Shown here: piece after piece, positions 17,471-26,291 of the stretch
Layout of the letters: every line of letters starts with the position of its first letter
Position numbering within the stretch: position 1 is the stretch's first letter
Origin: Weissella diestrammenae
Lineage (GTDB): Bacteria; Bacillota; Bacilli; Lactobacillales; Lactobacillaceae
NCBI RefSeq assembly: GCF_014397255.1
Contig: NZ_CP060724.1
Location: 186,001-250,000, forward strand
Length of the DNA: 64,000 bases
Direction of reading: 5' to 3'
Program-made: the position numbers and the translations under genes
Notes under the pieces: generated by a model
Seen by the model: the letters and a program-made list of their open reading frames with translations, nothing else
Database searches by the model: none
What the model was told of the DNA's origin: nothing

Positions 17471-17695
17471 TTATTCTCTTTGTGTTTTCTGCATAAAAAT
17501 TTTCGTACCGCGTTTAGGTACCAAAAAAACCTGATTTATTAATTCTAACCCACTGACGCCCAAATCACCAACATACTTTATTTGTACTGAATAAGAATCA
17601 TGATTAACCTGTCTGACCTCTCCAATAAATGCTTGCGGTATGGCTTGTATCCCTTGACAGTAAACTAGGTCTCCAATAGTAATTTGATCGTTCAT
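17471..17695 (-). CDS. Small hypothetical protein, possibly DUF2187-like
   Basis: A 74-residue soluble protein beginning MNDQITIGDLVYCQGIQ, with GEVRQVNHDSYSVQIKYVGD in the centre and a basic C-terminus. The pattern (GDLVxC, then GxVxxVxxxSYSV) resembles the small beta-barrel DUF2187 proteins of Firmicutes, but the match is loose and no function is known for that family. An AGGAGG lies upstream of the ATG. It is cotranscribable with the deoxyribosyltransferase and amidase genes that follow. Confidence 0.7.
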   Translation of the reverse strand: MNDQITIGDLVYCQGIQAIPQAFIGEVRQVNHDSYSVQIKYVGDLGVSGLELINQVFLVPKRGTKIFMQKTQRE

Positions 17696-17731
17696 CCCCC
17701 AATTCCTCCTGTCTAATCATTTAACTTAGAC

Positions 17732-17763
17732 TTTACGCAACAAATTGGGACGTGTTGCGTAAA
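17732..17763. repeat. 11-bp inverted repeat downstream of mvaS
   Basis: TTTACGCAACA (17732-17742) and TGTTGCGTAAA (17753-17763) are perfectly complementary. On the minus strand the U-tract precedes rather than follows the stem, so this does not look like a standard intrinsic terminator for mvaS. It may be a processing or stability element, or a Rho-independent terminator lacking its tail. Confidence 0.6.
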
Positions 17764-17776
17764 AAAATTGAAGAAA

Positions 17777-18943
17777 TTAATGTGTTTCATATTGGCGTTG
17801 CTGATTTTTTAAGCCAGTCAAAATGAATTTTGCAGGATCATCAGCATGATTTAGGGACTGATCAGATGATTCAAGCAATGCTGCCTGATAAATTCCTTCG
17901 TACATTGTAATCGATACACGTTGTCGATGTGCGAATAATTGTTCAAATTGATTTGTGACCATTCCCGTTCGATATTCAGGTTGAATAATAGCTGAGAAGA
18001 ATTCACCCTCTGCACCAGATCCATAGGAGAATAATCCAATGCGATCACCAGACTGCAACGTCTCACTATTCAAAAGTAAGGACATTAAACTCAAATATAT
18101 TGATCCAGTGTACAAATTACCAATGCGACGGTTGAAGACACGACTAGCTTCAAAATTAGCTAACAACTGATTTTGTCGTTCATCATTTGCTTCTGGCAAG
18201 ATTTGGCGTAGAGCCTTTAACCCCAACTTGGTAAATGGTAAGTGGAATACAAATGCATTAAAATCAGCAATGGTCTTTTGACTGTTTTTTTGGTAACGTT
18301 GCCATAGATCTTTGAAAAAAGTTTGATAGACCTCACTCGAATACTTGCCGTCAACCAAAGCTTCAGTTGCATAAACTGGCCGCCAAAAATCCATTATATC
18401 TTCAGATTGATACTGATTATCATTTTCTAGAACCGCTATTTTCGGATTCTCAGACACAATCATCGCAACGGCACCACCACCCTGTGTCACCTCACCACTT
18501 GATTGTAATCCATAGCGTGCAATGTCAGTCGCTAGTACTAACACTTTTTTACCTGGGTGCGCTTTAATATAGTCACGGGCCGTCATTAGGCCAAAAGTTC
18601 CGGCATAACATGCCTGCTTTAACTCAATGGTTCTAGCATAACGATTCATGCCCAATAGGCGTTGAACATATACTGCCCCTGATTTTGAATTATCAATACC
18701 AGATTCAGTGGCAAATAAAATCAAATCAATGGCTTGTCGATCATCATCGGTCAATATTTGATCAGCCGCATTGGCTGCCATTGTGACAACATCTTGTGTT
18801 GGTGGAATGACCGCCTGTTCACTTTGTCCAATTCCAATTAGAAATTTGTCAGGTTCTTCATGCCTAGCTAACGCTAAATCTGTCATATCAATATACAGAT
18901 GTGGCGAAAAGAAGCTCATCCGATCAATTCCAATTTTTGTCAT
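17777..18943 (-). CDS. mvaS: Hydroxymethylglutaryl-CoA synthase
   Basis: Condenses acetyl-CoA with acetoacetyl-CoA to HMG-CoA, the entry into the mevalonate route to isoprenoids (undecaprenol, quinones). The protein has 388 residues. It begins TKIGIDRMSFFSPHLYIDMTD, which is typical of bacterial MvaS. The catalytic Cys lies in LKQACYAGTFGL (about residue 111) and the active-site His in FVFHLPFTKLGLKAL (about residue 233). The start codon is seven bases past coaBC and shares the sequence ending it, so the two are coupled. The presence of this gene implies a mevalonate rather than MEP pathway. Confidence 0.95.
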   Translation of the reverse strand: MTKIGIDRMSFFSPHLYIDMTDLALARHEEPDKFLIGIGQSEQAVIPPTQDVVTMAANAADQILTDDDRQAIDLILFATESGIDNSKSGAVYVQRLLGMNRYARTIELKQACYAGTFGLMTARDYIKAHPGKKVLVLATDIARYGLQSSGEVTQGGGAVAMIVSENPKIAVLENDNQYQSEDIMDFWRPVYATEALVDGKYSSEVYQTFFKDLWQRYQKNSQKTIADFNAFVFHLPFTKLGLKALRQILPEANDERQNQLLANFEASRVFNRRIGNLYTGSIYLSLMSLLLNSETLQSGDRIGLFSYGSGAEGEFFSAIIQPEYRTGMVTNQFEQLFAHRQRVSITMYEGIYQAALLESSDQSLNHADDPAKFILTGLKNQQRQYETH

Positions 18944-18949
18944 GTTGTC

Positions 18950-20152
18950 TTACTCCTTTGTCATATTGATAATCATGTGTTCAACTATTTGCCGCGCGAC
19001 TTCAATTTTTGACATCACCGGTAATGATATGCTGTCACCATCCTTTTGCAAAATGGTGACACGATTCGTGTCAACGCCAAAGCCGGCATCAACCGCTGTC
19101 ACATCATTTGCAATCAACATATCAGCATTTTTTTTGAGCAGCTTTGCTTTAGCGTTTTTTAACAGATCTTGTGTCTCCGCTGCAAATGCAACAACGATTT
19201 GTTTGGCCTTTTTAGCTCCCATCATTGCCACAATATCTGGATTCTGAATGAGGGTCATTGTCATTGGATCATGCGTTTGCTTTTTAATTTTTTGTTGTGC
19301 GACATTTTCTGGTCGATAGTCCGCCACAGCTGCGGCCATAATCAGCCCATCGCTTTGATCAAATGCTAATTCAACCGCGTTTCTCATCTCTTCAGCACTT
19401 GATACAGCTATATACTTAACACCAAACGGTAGCTTTAAATCATCAACTGTTGAGATCAAAGTCACTGTAGCCCCGTTTTCAACCAATGCCTGCGCCAAAC
19501 TATAACCCATCTTACCAGATGAATAATTGGTAATATATCGCACCGGATCAATTGCCTCTTTAGTACCACCAGCTGTCACAATAAAATGTTTTCCATTCAA
19601 TGCGTGATGCGTTAATTGTTGTAATTGCATCTCAGCTACGGTCAAAATATCTTCCGGCTCAGGCAATCGGCCTTGACCAAGATAACCCTCTGCTAATAGA
19701 CCAGTAACCGGTGCCACAATCAGCACCCCATCGGCGCTTAAACGGTCAAGATTTCTTTGAACAGCTGGATTTTGATACATGTGTTCATTCATTGCGGGCG
19801 CAATCACGAGTGGGGTATGGCGTGCTAACAATACTGTTGACGCCGCATCGTCTGCAATACCATTAGCAATTTTACCAATTATGTTAGCTGTTGCCGGAAC
19901 AACAAACATGAGGTCTGCCCAGTCAGCTAAAGCAATATGTGGCACGTCTGGTGTATCTGAAAACAGCTGGGTTAAAACCGGTTGATTTGTAAGCGTCGCA
20001 AATGTTTTTGGCGTTACAAATTCAGTTGCCGACCGCGTCATAACAACGCGGACGAAGGCGCCACGTTTCATTAAGAGACGCGCAAAAATAACTGCTTTAT
20101 ATGCTGCAATGCCACCAGTAACAATCAAAATCACCTTTTTATCTTTAAACAT
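18950..20152 (-). CDS. coaBC: Bifunctional phosphopantothenoylcysteine decarboxylase / synthetase
   Basis: Carries out two steps of coenzyme A synthesis: ligation of cysteine to 4'-phosphopantothenate (CoaB) and FMN-dependent decarboxylation (CoaC). The N-terminal flavoprotein domain starts KDKKVILIVTGGIAAYKAV and contains the conserved PAMNEHMY near residue 157. The CoaB domain begins HFIVTAGGTKEAIDPVRYIT and continues with NYSSGKMGYSLA. The frame has two adjacent ATG codons; the second (20152) is six bases from GGGAG and was preferred. The pairing with mvaS links CoA supply to a CoA-consuming pathway, although this may be chance. Confidence 0.94.
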   Translation of the reverse strand: MFKDKKVILIVTGGIAAYKAVIFARLLMKRGAFVRVVMTRSATEFVTPKTFATLTNQPVLTQLFSDTPDVPHIALADWADLMFVVPATANIIGKIANGIADDAASTVLLARHTPLVIAPAMNEHMYQNPAVQRNLDRLSADGVLIVAPVTGLLAEGYLGQGRLPEPEDILTVAEMQLQQLTHHALNGKHFIVTAGGTKEAIDPVRYITNYSSGKMGYSLAQALVENGATVTLISTVDDLKLPFGVKYIAVSSAEEMRNAVELAFDQSDGLIMAAAVADYRPENVAQQKIKKQTHDPMTMTLIQNPDIVAMMGAKKAKQIVVAFAAETQDLLKNAKAKLLKKNADMLIANDVTAVDAGFGVDTNRVTILQKDGDSISLPVMSKIEVARQIVEHMIINMTKE

Positions 20153-20195
20153 CATTTTCTCCCAAATTGAACAGCGCTTAATTCTTCAAAAACAC

Positions 20196-20224
20196 TTGCA
20201 TTGCTTAAAACAATCTGCTATACT
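20196..20224 (+). promoter_or_regulatory. tRNA-Glu promoter
   Basis: TTGCAT (20196-20201), a 17-base spacer and TATACT (20219-20224) on the plus strand lie 32 bases before the tRNA. The palindrome GTTGTTTAAACAAC (20232-20245) lies between promoter and tRNA and may also serve the divergent coaBC promoter. Confidence 0.7.
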
Positions 20225-20256
20225 ATTATTTGTTGTTTAAACAACCCATATTTTAT

Positions 20257-20328
20257 GGCCCATTGGTCAAGCGGTTAAGACTCCGGTTTTTCACACCGGC
20301 ATCCAGGGTTCGACTCCCTGATGGGCTA
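20257..20328 (+). tRNA. tRNA-Glu (UUC)
   Basis: A 72-base cloverleaf on the plus strand. The acceptor is GGCCCAT/ATGGGCT with a G-U first pair, the anticodon stem is CCGGT/ACCGG, and the loop TTTTCAC has anticodon TTC. The T-arm is CAGGG-TTCGACT-CCCTG and the discriminator is A. It is an isolated gene with promoter and terminator. Confidence 0.96.
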
Positions 20329-20338
20329 TCGTCCTATT

Positions 20339-20369
20339 AAGTCATCCACACTTGTTGGATGACTTTTTT
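20339..20369 (+). terminator. Terminator after tRNA-Glu
   Basis: AAGTCATCC (20339-20347) pairs with GGATGACTT (20357-20365) around a nine-base loop and is followed by four further U, ten bases past the tRNA. Confidence 0.85.
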
Positions 20370-20373
20370 ATAT

Positions 20374-20811
20374 CTATAGAACAATTGATTCAATGCCCTG
20401 TTTACCAAAGATTTTAGCAGTTGGAAAAGTGATGGCTAACACCACAAAATTATCACGGCCCTTACCTACCTGATTTTCCCACTCTGGCACCTGTTTTGCT
20501 ACTAGGTGTGCAACGTCATTGAATGATAAATTCGAACGCGCAATCATGGCCGTATTCGATGTCACAACACCTTGATCTTCTTTAGTTGGTTCAGTTGAAA
20601 ATGCCACATACGGATTGTCTTCAATTTCAATGAGCTTTTGCGCATTGGTCGGTGTCATGACATAAATCGTCTGCGTAAAATCAGTTGGTACGATATAAAA
20701 CATATCACGATTACTAGGTCGATTTTGACTTGAAGTCGCTAAATTCAAAATATGTGAACCCCTTAAATACTTTTCGCAAAGTTTTTTTGTGCTGATTGAC
20801 GTTTGTTCCAT
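20374..20811 (-). CDS. Pyridoxamine 5'-phosphate oxidase-like flavin-binding protein
   Basis: A 145-residue single-domain protein with the look of the split-barrel PNPOx-like fold. The segment NLATSSQNRPSNRDMFYIVP is followed by QTIYVMTPTNAQKLIEIEDN and PYVAFSTEP, the usual FMN-contact strands. Members of this superfamily bind FMN, F420 or haem, and most small ones have no assigned substrate, so no reaction is claimed. The SD GGAGG lies six bases before the ATG. It lies 46 bases downstream of mutS2 on the same strand and may be read from that transcript. Confidence 0.75.
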   Translation of the reverse strand: MEQTSISTKKLCEKYLRGSHILNLATSSQNRPSNRDMFYIVPTDFTQTIYVMTPTNAQKLIEIEDNPYVAFSTEPTKEDQGVVTSNTAMIARSNLSFNDVAHLVAKQVPEWENQVGKGRDNFVVLAITFPTAKIFGKQGIESIVL

Positions 20812-20857
20812 AATTCACCTCCAATTAAACCTACCCATTCATGTCACCGTAAACGGC

Positions 20858-21430
20858 CTATTTTAATTCTGCATAGGTCGCGCCCTGATCAGGCCCAGTA
20901 AACTGATAGTTAGCAACTGAGCGATGTGAGCGTAAATAACTTAAGACACCTTCACGAATTGCGCCAGTCCCTTTCCCATGAATGATTTCGACACTTGGTA
21001 AATTATTCAATAACGCAGAATCAATAAAGCGATCTAATTTAGCCATTGCTGGTTCATACCGCTCGCCGCGCAAATCAAGTGTCGCTGAAGCCTGTGCACG
21101 ATTATTTGCCCTAGCTGTTGTTACACCCGTATGCTTGGGGTGACGAGAAGCTTGTTTGGGTTGATTTTGAATGTTTTGTTTCTCAATTTCCGGTGCTGCG
21201 ACAATCATCTTTAAAATACCCATTTGTACTTCAAACTTGCCATCTTTTAAGGCTCGCACGATTGTACCTTGTTGACCATATTCCCGTACTAAGACCGTAT
21301 CTCCAACTTCGAATTTGACTGATTTTGCGGCCTTTGCTCGTCGTAAAATACGGTTATTATCAGCCGACGGCGCTTGTTTCAGCGCATTTAATGCACTTTT
21401 TGCGGTAATCAATTCATTTTCTTTAACCAC
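20858..21430 (-). pseudogene. mutS2: mutS2 3' part (Smr domain), out of frame
   Basis: This frame encodes the C-terminal part of MutS2. A linker precedes a KOW-like stretch, FEVGDTVLVREYGQQGTIVR. The Smr endonuclease domain follows, with LDLRGERYEPAM and EIIHGKGTGAIREGVLSYL near the end. It opens at a GTG inside the upstream fragment without a proper ribosome-binding site, so it is unlikely to be an independent gene. Adding one G to the run of four at 21433-21436 would join it directly to the 620-codon fragment upstream and give about 795 residues, the normal MutS2 length. Either the gene is truly frameshifted or the base is missing from the consensus. Confidence 0.85.
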
Positions 21431-23235
21431 ATCCCCGCCAATTGTCGCTGTCTTAAATCCTTGATGATTTTATCAGCTGTTTGACGCGATTGTGACACCA
21501 TTTGATTGGCGTCTTGTTTGGCTTTCTCAATCAATTTTGCCCGTTCTTGATCTAACTTTTCTAACTTTGTCTCATAATTTAACTTAAGCTGGCGATTGTC
21601 ATTGATTTGCGTGTCTAATAGCTTTTGTTGTGTCATAACCTCATCACGTCGCAGAACCAAATCCTGAATCATCGCATTCAATTCCTGTGAATCTTTTTTC
21701 ACTAATTCACGTGCTTCTTGAATGATTTCTGGATTTAATCCCAAGCGTTTTGAAATTTCCAAGGCATTTGACTGACCGGGCACACCAATCAATAGTTGAT
21801 AGGTTGGTCGAAGCGTTTCAAGATCAAAATGCATTGACGCATTAATTGTATCAACTCGATTATAGCCATAAACTTTCAATTCAGGATAATGCGTTGTCGC
21901 AATTGTATAGGCACCTGCGGCCCCAACCGCGTCTAAAATTGACATCGCCAAGGCTGCCCCTTCTTGCGGATCAGTTCCTGCACCCAATTCATCAAACAGA
22001 ACTAACGATCGGTCATTGAGATGTTCTAAAATGCTCACAATATTAACCATGTGTGAGCTAAATGTTGATAACGATTGTTGAATAGATTGTTCATCGCCAA
22101 TATCAGCAAAGATTTCTTCAAAAATTCCAACTGTTGAATACTCAGCAACTGGGATAAAGAGGCCCGACTGTGCCATAATTTGTAACAAGCCTAGCGTTTT
22201 TAATGTGATTGTTTTACCACCAGTGTTTGGCCCGGTAATGATGATGGCTGAATATTCTTCACCTATCACAATATCATTAGGGACAACAAGCTGTGGATCT
22301 AATAAGGGATGGCGTGCTTGTAATAAGCGCACGACATTATTTGGACTATATTCTGGTGCAATCGCCCGAATTGTCACTGCATATCGCGCCTTTGCATTAA
22401 CAAAGTCTAGATGGCCTAAAACGACTGCATTTTCTAAAATTATCTGCGCTTCTGGTCGTAGTAAGGCCGATAATTCTTGCAAAATACGCGCCTCTTCATG
22501 CCGCTCTTTCAATTGACTTTCACGTAATCGGTTATTCATATCCACAACGTCAGCTGGTTCAATATACAGTGTCTGACCCGTTTGGCTCTGGTCATGAATA
22601 ACACCACCAAATTTACTGCGATATTCAGCTTTAACCGGTACAACATACCGTTCATTCCGGATGGTCACGATGGGTTCAGACAAATATTGTGCGGACTTAC
22701 CACGTGTGTAATCCTGCATTTTTTGACGGATTGCCGCCTCCGTCCCCTTAATCTGTTGACGAATCCGATGTAATTCTGGTGAGGCTTCATCAGTTATTCG
22801 ACCATCAGTATCAATCGCTTCATTCAAACGTTGATTGACTTGTGGCAACGTTAATAGTCGTTCAATGTATGGTTTTAACGCGATTAATGCTTCATCCTTA
22901 TCAAGGATGAAGTTATCAAAAAAATTTTTAAGCTGATTGGTCGTATATAAAACACGTCCAACTTGTGCTAACTCCGTTGCATTTAAATCAGCGTCAATCA
23001 TCAGACGTTGCATATGCGGATTAATATTTGCCAACTGCGGAATCGTCATACCACCAGCTAACCGAATCACTTGCATGGCATCAGTTGTTTCAGCCAGCCA
23101 CGTTTGCATTTCATCACTGTTGGTAGTTGGTTGTAACTTCTCTAATTCTAGTGCCCCCCCCGCTGTTGTAATAAAAGGTGTCAATTTATTTTTTACTGCG
23201 TCATATTCTAAAGTTTTTAGTATTTTTGTATTCAT
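21409..23235 (-). pseudogene. mutS2: mutS2 5' part (MutS core and ATPase), frameshifted
   Basis: Endonuclease/ATPase MutS2 acts on branched DNA (anti-recombination) and, in Bacillus, on collided ribosomes. This fragment starts MNTKILKTLEYDAVKNKLTP at 23235, with GAGGG upstream, although the frame is open further. It holds the MutS core and ABC-type ATPase, with Walker A TGPNTGGKTITLKT and Walker B LVLFDELGAGTDPQEG. The coiled-coil region that follows ends abruptly in an eight-residue out-of-frame tail (GMWLKKMN). The Smr domain continues in another frame. It is downstream of zapA and cvpA in the standard zapA-cvpA-mutS2 order. Confidence 0.88.
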
Positions 23236-23252
23236 ATGTCCCTCAAATGTCA

Positions 23253-23789
23253 TTAAATTAATAAGAACCACTCATAAATCGTTCTCGATAAGACCGGCGT
23301 TTTTTGCATAATCATTTGCGCAACGGGCGAATGTGTCAGTTGCACATGCAATTCTGATATGGGCCAAATACCAATAATTTGCAAGGTAAAAAATACAGTA
23401 ACATACATCATAATCATATTTAATAATAGGCCCGCTAATCGATTAGTGAAACCTAAGAGTGGCAAATGATTGATGAATTTCAGCCCCCGTACAATAATAC
23501 GTAAAAGCAATGTACCTATGATTGTGATTATTGCAAAACCCATGCCTGAAAATAAAAATTCAGTGGCTTTCCCGATAAATTGACCGCCTACTTCTGTTGA
23601 CCATTGTGCGTTAACGGCTGAGGTGAAAAAATTTTGCATGACTGTGCCCAAATTATGTGCTAATAAAACAGCTAACGTCCATATAATCACTCGACCAACC
23701 GAAATCGCGAAAGTACGCAAGAACCCATATTGGTAACCTTTATAGCCAGCTACCACCATCGCCAAAATAATGATTACTGAAATAATCAC
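23253..23789 (-). CDS. CvpA family membrane protein
   Basis: A 178-residue membrane protein with four predicted transmembrane segments, matching the CvpA (colicin V production) family. Key stretches are GYKGYQYGFLRTFAISVGRV near the N-terminus and NHLPLLGFTNRLAGLLLNMI around residue 115. Family members affect envelope homeostasis, but no biochemical activity is established. The start is GTG at 23789, overlapping the zapA stop by four bases. It lies in the zapA-cvpA-mutS2 operon. Confidence 0.9.
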   Translation of the reverse strand: MIISVIIILAMVVAGYKGYQYGFLRTFAISVGRVIIWTLAVLLAHNLGTVMQNFFTSAVNAQWSTEVGGQFIGKATEFLFSGMGFAIITIIGTLLLRIIVRGLKFINHLPLLGFTNRLAGLLLNMIMMYVTVFFTLQIIGIWPISELHVQLTHSPVAQMIMQKTPVLSRTIYEWFLLI

Positions 23790-24013
23790 GATTGTTCACG
23801 CTCTGATGCCATTTTCAATTGTTCAGACAATGCATTAATGGCCAATAATGTCATCGCATCTGTCTCACTTAACTCTTGGCTTTGCACCTTGATAGCATCT
23901 AATTGTTGATTCGCCAACTCAAAAACCGCCTCCATATGCGTTTGGTTTTCAGTCGTTGTTAATACATATTCTTTATTTTGAATGGTTCCCTTAAACCGAA
24001 TTTTCTTTACCAT
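23786..24013 (-). CDS. zapA: Cell division protein ZapA
   Basis: A small FtsZ-associated protein that bundles protofilaments at the Z-ring. It has 75 residues. The N-terminal strand region VKKIRFKGTIQNKEYVLTT is followed by a helix with MEAVFELANQQLDAIK and a C-terminal coiled coil, as in Gram-positive ZapA. The ATG at 24013 has AGGA seven bases upstream. It is the first gene of the zapA-cvpA-mutS2 operon. Confidence 0.88.
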   Translation of the reverse strand: MVKKIRFKGTIQNKEYVLTTTENQTHMEAVFELANQQLDAIKVQSQELSETDAMTLLAINALSEQLKMASEREQS

Positions 24014-24045
24014 CAAATCATCCTACCGTTTTATTTTCTGTTCTT

Positions 24046-24080
24046 ATTTTACCATAATCAAGGTAGTGAATATGTGTCAA
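24046..24080 (-). promoter_or_regulatory. Promoter of zapA-cvpA-mutS2
   Basis: Two readings are possible on the minus strand: TTGACA (24080-24075) with TATGGT 18 bases on, or the extended -10 TGGTAAAAT (24054-24046). The second is identical to the element upstream of trmL. Confidence 0.55.
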
Positions 24081-24143
24081 TCAATCACAGCATCACCACA
24101 TTTGATTGGCATGTGCCACCAAAATCACCCCATTATGACACAC

Positions 24144-24188
24144 AAAAACCGATAACTGACACTATCTTGGTCAAAGCCATCGGTTTTT
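24144..24188 (-). terminator. Terminator after engB
   Basis: AAAAACCGAT and ATCGGTTTTT form a ten-base-pair stem around a structured 25-base loop, with U-tracts in both orientations. On the minus strand it lies about 30 bases past the engB stop. Confidence 0.75.
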
Positions 24189-24216
24189 TCTATTAACACA
24201 GTCTTTTATTGAATCG

Positions 24217-24861
24217 TTAATTTGATGTTTCTGGTGTATCGTCATCTACAGAAAAGTCTGTGCCATCAAGCATACGGGCTTCAATCCACTCCCAGACGAT
24301 TTCTTTACCATATTTTGTCTCTGACGAAAACATTTCAAAATCAGAGACTTGGTCACTAAACTGAAGTGTTTTTTTTATCTCACGTTCGGCCTTATTCCAA
24401 CGACCACGTGCTATTTTATCCGCCTTAGTTGCGACCACTAACACTGGTAATCCACCCATCTCTTCGGAAGTTAACCAATGATACATTTCAATATCTTCAC
24501 GTGACGGCGCGTGTCGTGCATCAACTAATTGCACAACTCCGCGTAAAGCCTGCCGCTTTTCTAAATATTCACCGATCATTACTTGAAACTTCTCACGTGC
24601 TGATTTTGAAACTTTTGCATAACCATAACCAGGGACATCAACGAAAAATACTTGATTTTCGACCTTATAAAAATTCAATGTTTGCGTTTTTCCAGGTTGA
24701 GATGAAGTTCGAGCAAACGCCTTACGGTTAATTAATGTATTAGTCAAAGAAGACTTACCAACATTTGATCGACCAACTAAAGCAATTTCTGGCAAACCAT
24801 CTGTTGGATACTGACTAGGTTGTACCGCTGACATCACCATTTCGACATTATGAACTTCCAT
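24217..24861 (-). CDS. engB: Ribosome biogenesis GTPase EngB (YsxC/YihA)
   Basis: Essential TRAFAC-class GTPase for 50S subunit assembly. The protein has 214 residues with G1 [12 protein letters not shown] (about residue 31), G3 [10 protein letters not shown] (about residue 74) and G4 TKAD (about residue 145). A short acidic C-terminal extension follows the core. GAGGAG lies upstream of the ATG. It is located just after clpX, the conserved tig-clpX-engB order of Lactobacillales. Confidence 0.96.
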   Translation of the reverse strand: MEVHNVEMVMSAVQPSQYPTDGLPEIALVGRSNVGKSSLTNTLINRKAFARTSSQPGKTQTLNFYKVENQVFFVDVPGYGYAKVSKSAREKFQVMIGEYLEKRQALRGVVQLVDARHAPSREDIEMYHWLTSEEMGGLPVLVVATKADKIARGRWNKAEREIKKTLQFSDQVSDFEMFSSETKYGKEIVWEWIEARMLDGTDFSVDDDTPETSN

Positions 24862-24961
24862 GAATTTATCTCCTCAAATCAACGCCTCTTTTTATTTCAA
24901 AATCAATTTTGGCGTTTGATGTTTAATCACACTATTTTTTGTAATAACGACTTCAGAGATA

Positions 24962-26137
24962 TCATGTCGGCTTGGGAACATCAAACATAATGTCGCGCAT
25001 GACCTCTTCGATAATTGAGCGCAAGCCTCGAGCACCCGTTTCTCTTTCAATCGCTAAGTGAGCCATTGCTTTTAACGCGGCGGGTTCAAACTTTAACGTC
25101 ACATTATCAAGCGCTAATAGGGCTTCATATTGCTTTGTAAGTGCATTTTTAGGTTTTGTCAAAATGTGCACAAGATCATCTTCAGTCAATGTTTCTAAAG
25201 CAGTTAAAATTGGCAAGCGACCAATAAACTCAGGAATCAATCCAAACGTCATTAGGTCTTCAGTTTGAATCTGTTGCATAATTGATTGACCGGCCTGTTG
25301 ATTGACGTCAGTTGAGTTTATCCCAAAACCAATGGTCTTAGCACCCAATCGATTCTTAACAATCTCCTCGATGCCTGCAAAAGCACCACCAACAATAAAG
25401 AGGATATTTGTTGTATTAATTTGGATAAACTCTTGATTGGGATGCTTTCGACCTCCTTGAGGCGGCACGTTTGCAATGGTGCCCTCAATCATTTTGAGTA
25501 AAGCTTGTTGAACACCTTCACCTGAAACATCACGTGTAATTGATACATTTTCTGACTTTTTAGCTATTTTATCAATTTCATCAATGTAGATAATACCCAT
25601 TTCAGCCCGTTCAACATCAAAATCTGCAGCCTGAATCAATTTCAACAAAATATTTTCAACGTCTTCTCCAACGTAACCTGCCTCTGTCAACGTTGTGGCA
25701 TCGGCAATCGCAAAGGGTACGTTTAACATCTTGGCCAACGATTGCGCAATATACGTTTTACCCGAACCAGTTGGACCAACCATTGCAATATTTGACTTTT
25801 GCAATTCAACATCAGATTCCAACCCATCCTCAGCCAAAATCGCATTAACTCGCTTATAATGGTTATATACGGCAACCGCTAGTGTGCGCTTAGCGTCCGC
25901 CTGTCCAACCACGTATTCATCAAGATTTTTAACAATTTCATGTGGCGTCATTAACGTAATCATTTGTTCTTTAGCATCTTCACGAAGATCTTCTTCGATA
26001 ATTTGTTGTGCTAAAGCAACACATTCATTACAGATAAACACACCTGGTCCAGCAACTAATTTCTTTACTTCAGTCGATGACTTACCGCAAAATGAACAGT
26101 AGGCTGGCCCATTAGTATTATCGGTGGTATTAAACAT
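24962..26137 (-). CDS. clpX: ATP-dependent protease ATP-binding subunit ClpX (C-terminus frameshifted)
   Basis: AAA+ unfoldase that feeds substrates to ClpP. The N-terminal zinc-binding domain has Cys pairs at about residues 14/17 and 36/39 (CSFCG, CNEC). Walker A is [12 protein letters not shown] and Walker [12 protein letters not shown], and the pore and sensor regions follow through [19 protein letters not shown]. The frame stops at 391 residues with KPT. Ignoring one base in GGG at 24974-24976 continues as [16 protein letters not shown] and ends with TPKLILK at 24892. This is the normal ClpX tail and gives about 414 residues. The indel looks like a consensus error; if real, it removes about 25 residues of the C-terminal tail. 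Confidence 0.93.
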   Translation of the reverse strand: MFNTTDNTNGPAYCSFCGKSSTEVKKLVAGPGVFICNECVALAQQIIEEDLREDAKEQMITLMTPHEIVKNLDEYVVGQADAKRTLAVAVYNHYKRVNAILAEDGLESDVELQKSNIAMVGPTGSGKTYIAQSLAKMLNVPFAIADATTLTEAGYVGEDVENILLKLIQAADFDVERAEMGIIYIDEIDKIAKKSENVSITRDVSGEGVQQALLKMIEGTIANVPPQGGRKHPNQEFIQINTTNILFIVGGAFAGIEEIVKNRLGAKTIGFGINSTDVNQQAGQSIMQQIQTEDLMTFGLIPEFIGRLPILTALETLTEDDLVHILTKPKNALTKQYEALLALDNVTLKFEPAALKAMAHLAIERETGARGLRSIIEEVMRDIMFDVPKPT

Positions 26138-26175
26138 ACTAATAGCTCCTGATTTCGATTAAATTTATTACTTCC

Positions 26176-26184
26176 ATTGTACCA
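26176..26184 (-). promoter_or_regulatory. Extended -10 promoter for clpX
   Basis: Minus-strand TGGTACAAT is an extended -10 element about 40 bases before the clpX start. No convincing -35 and no CtsR heptad repeat were seen. Confidence 0.5.
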
Positions 26185-26227
26185 AACTAACGTCAAGAAT
26201 GCTGAAACGTCAGAATGGACACTAAAG

Positions 26228-26268
26228 AAAAATCATCATCTCGATCAAAGACGAGCTGATGATTTTTT
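26228..26268 (-). terminator. Terminator after tig
   Basis: A 15-base-pair stem with one mismatch (AAAATCATCAGCTCG against CGAGATGATGATTTT) carries a U-rich tail on the minus strand, about 24 bases past the tig stop. Confidence 0.8.
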
Positions 26269-26291
26269 CAATTTTAACGCTTATCCAAAAC

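Noticed and set aside
18771-19247. 158-codon plus-strand frame, Cys/Ser-rich
   Set aside because: It is antisense to mvaS/coaBC with no SD or promoter; both sense genes are certain.
26138-26291. CtsR operator in front of clpX
   Set aside because: No tandem GGTCAAA-type heptads are present; clpX is also often outside the CtsR regulon.
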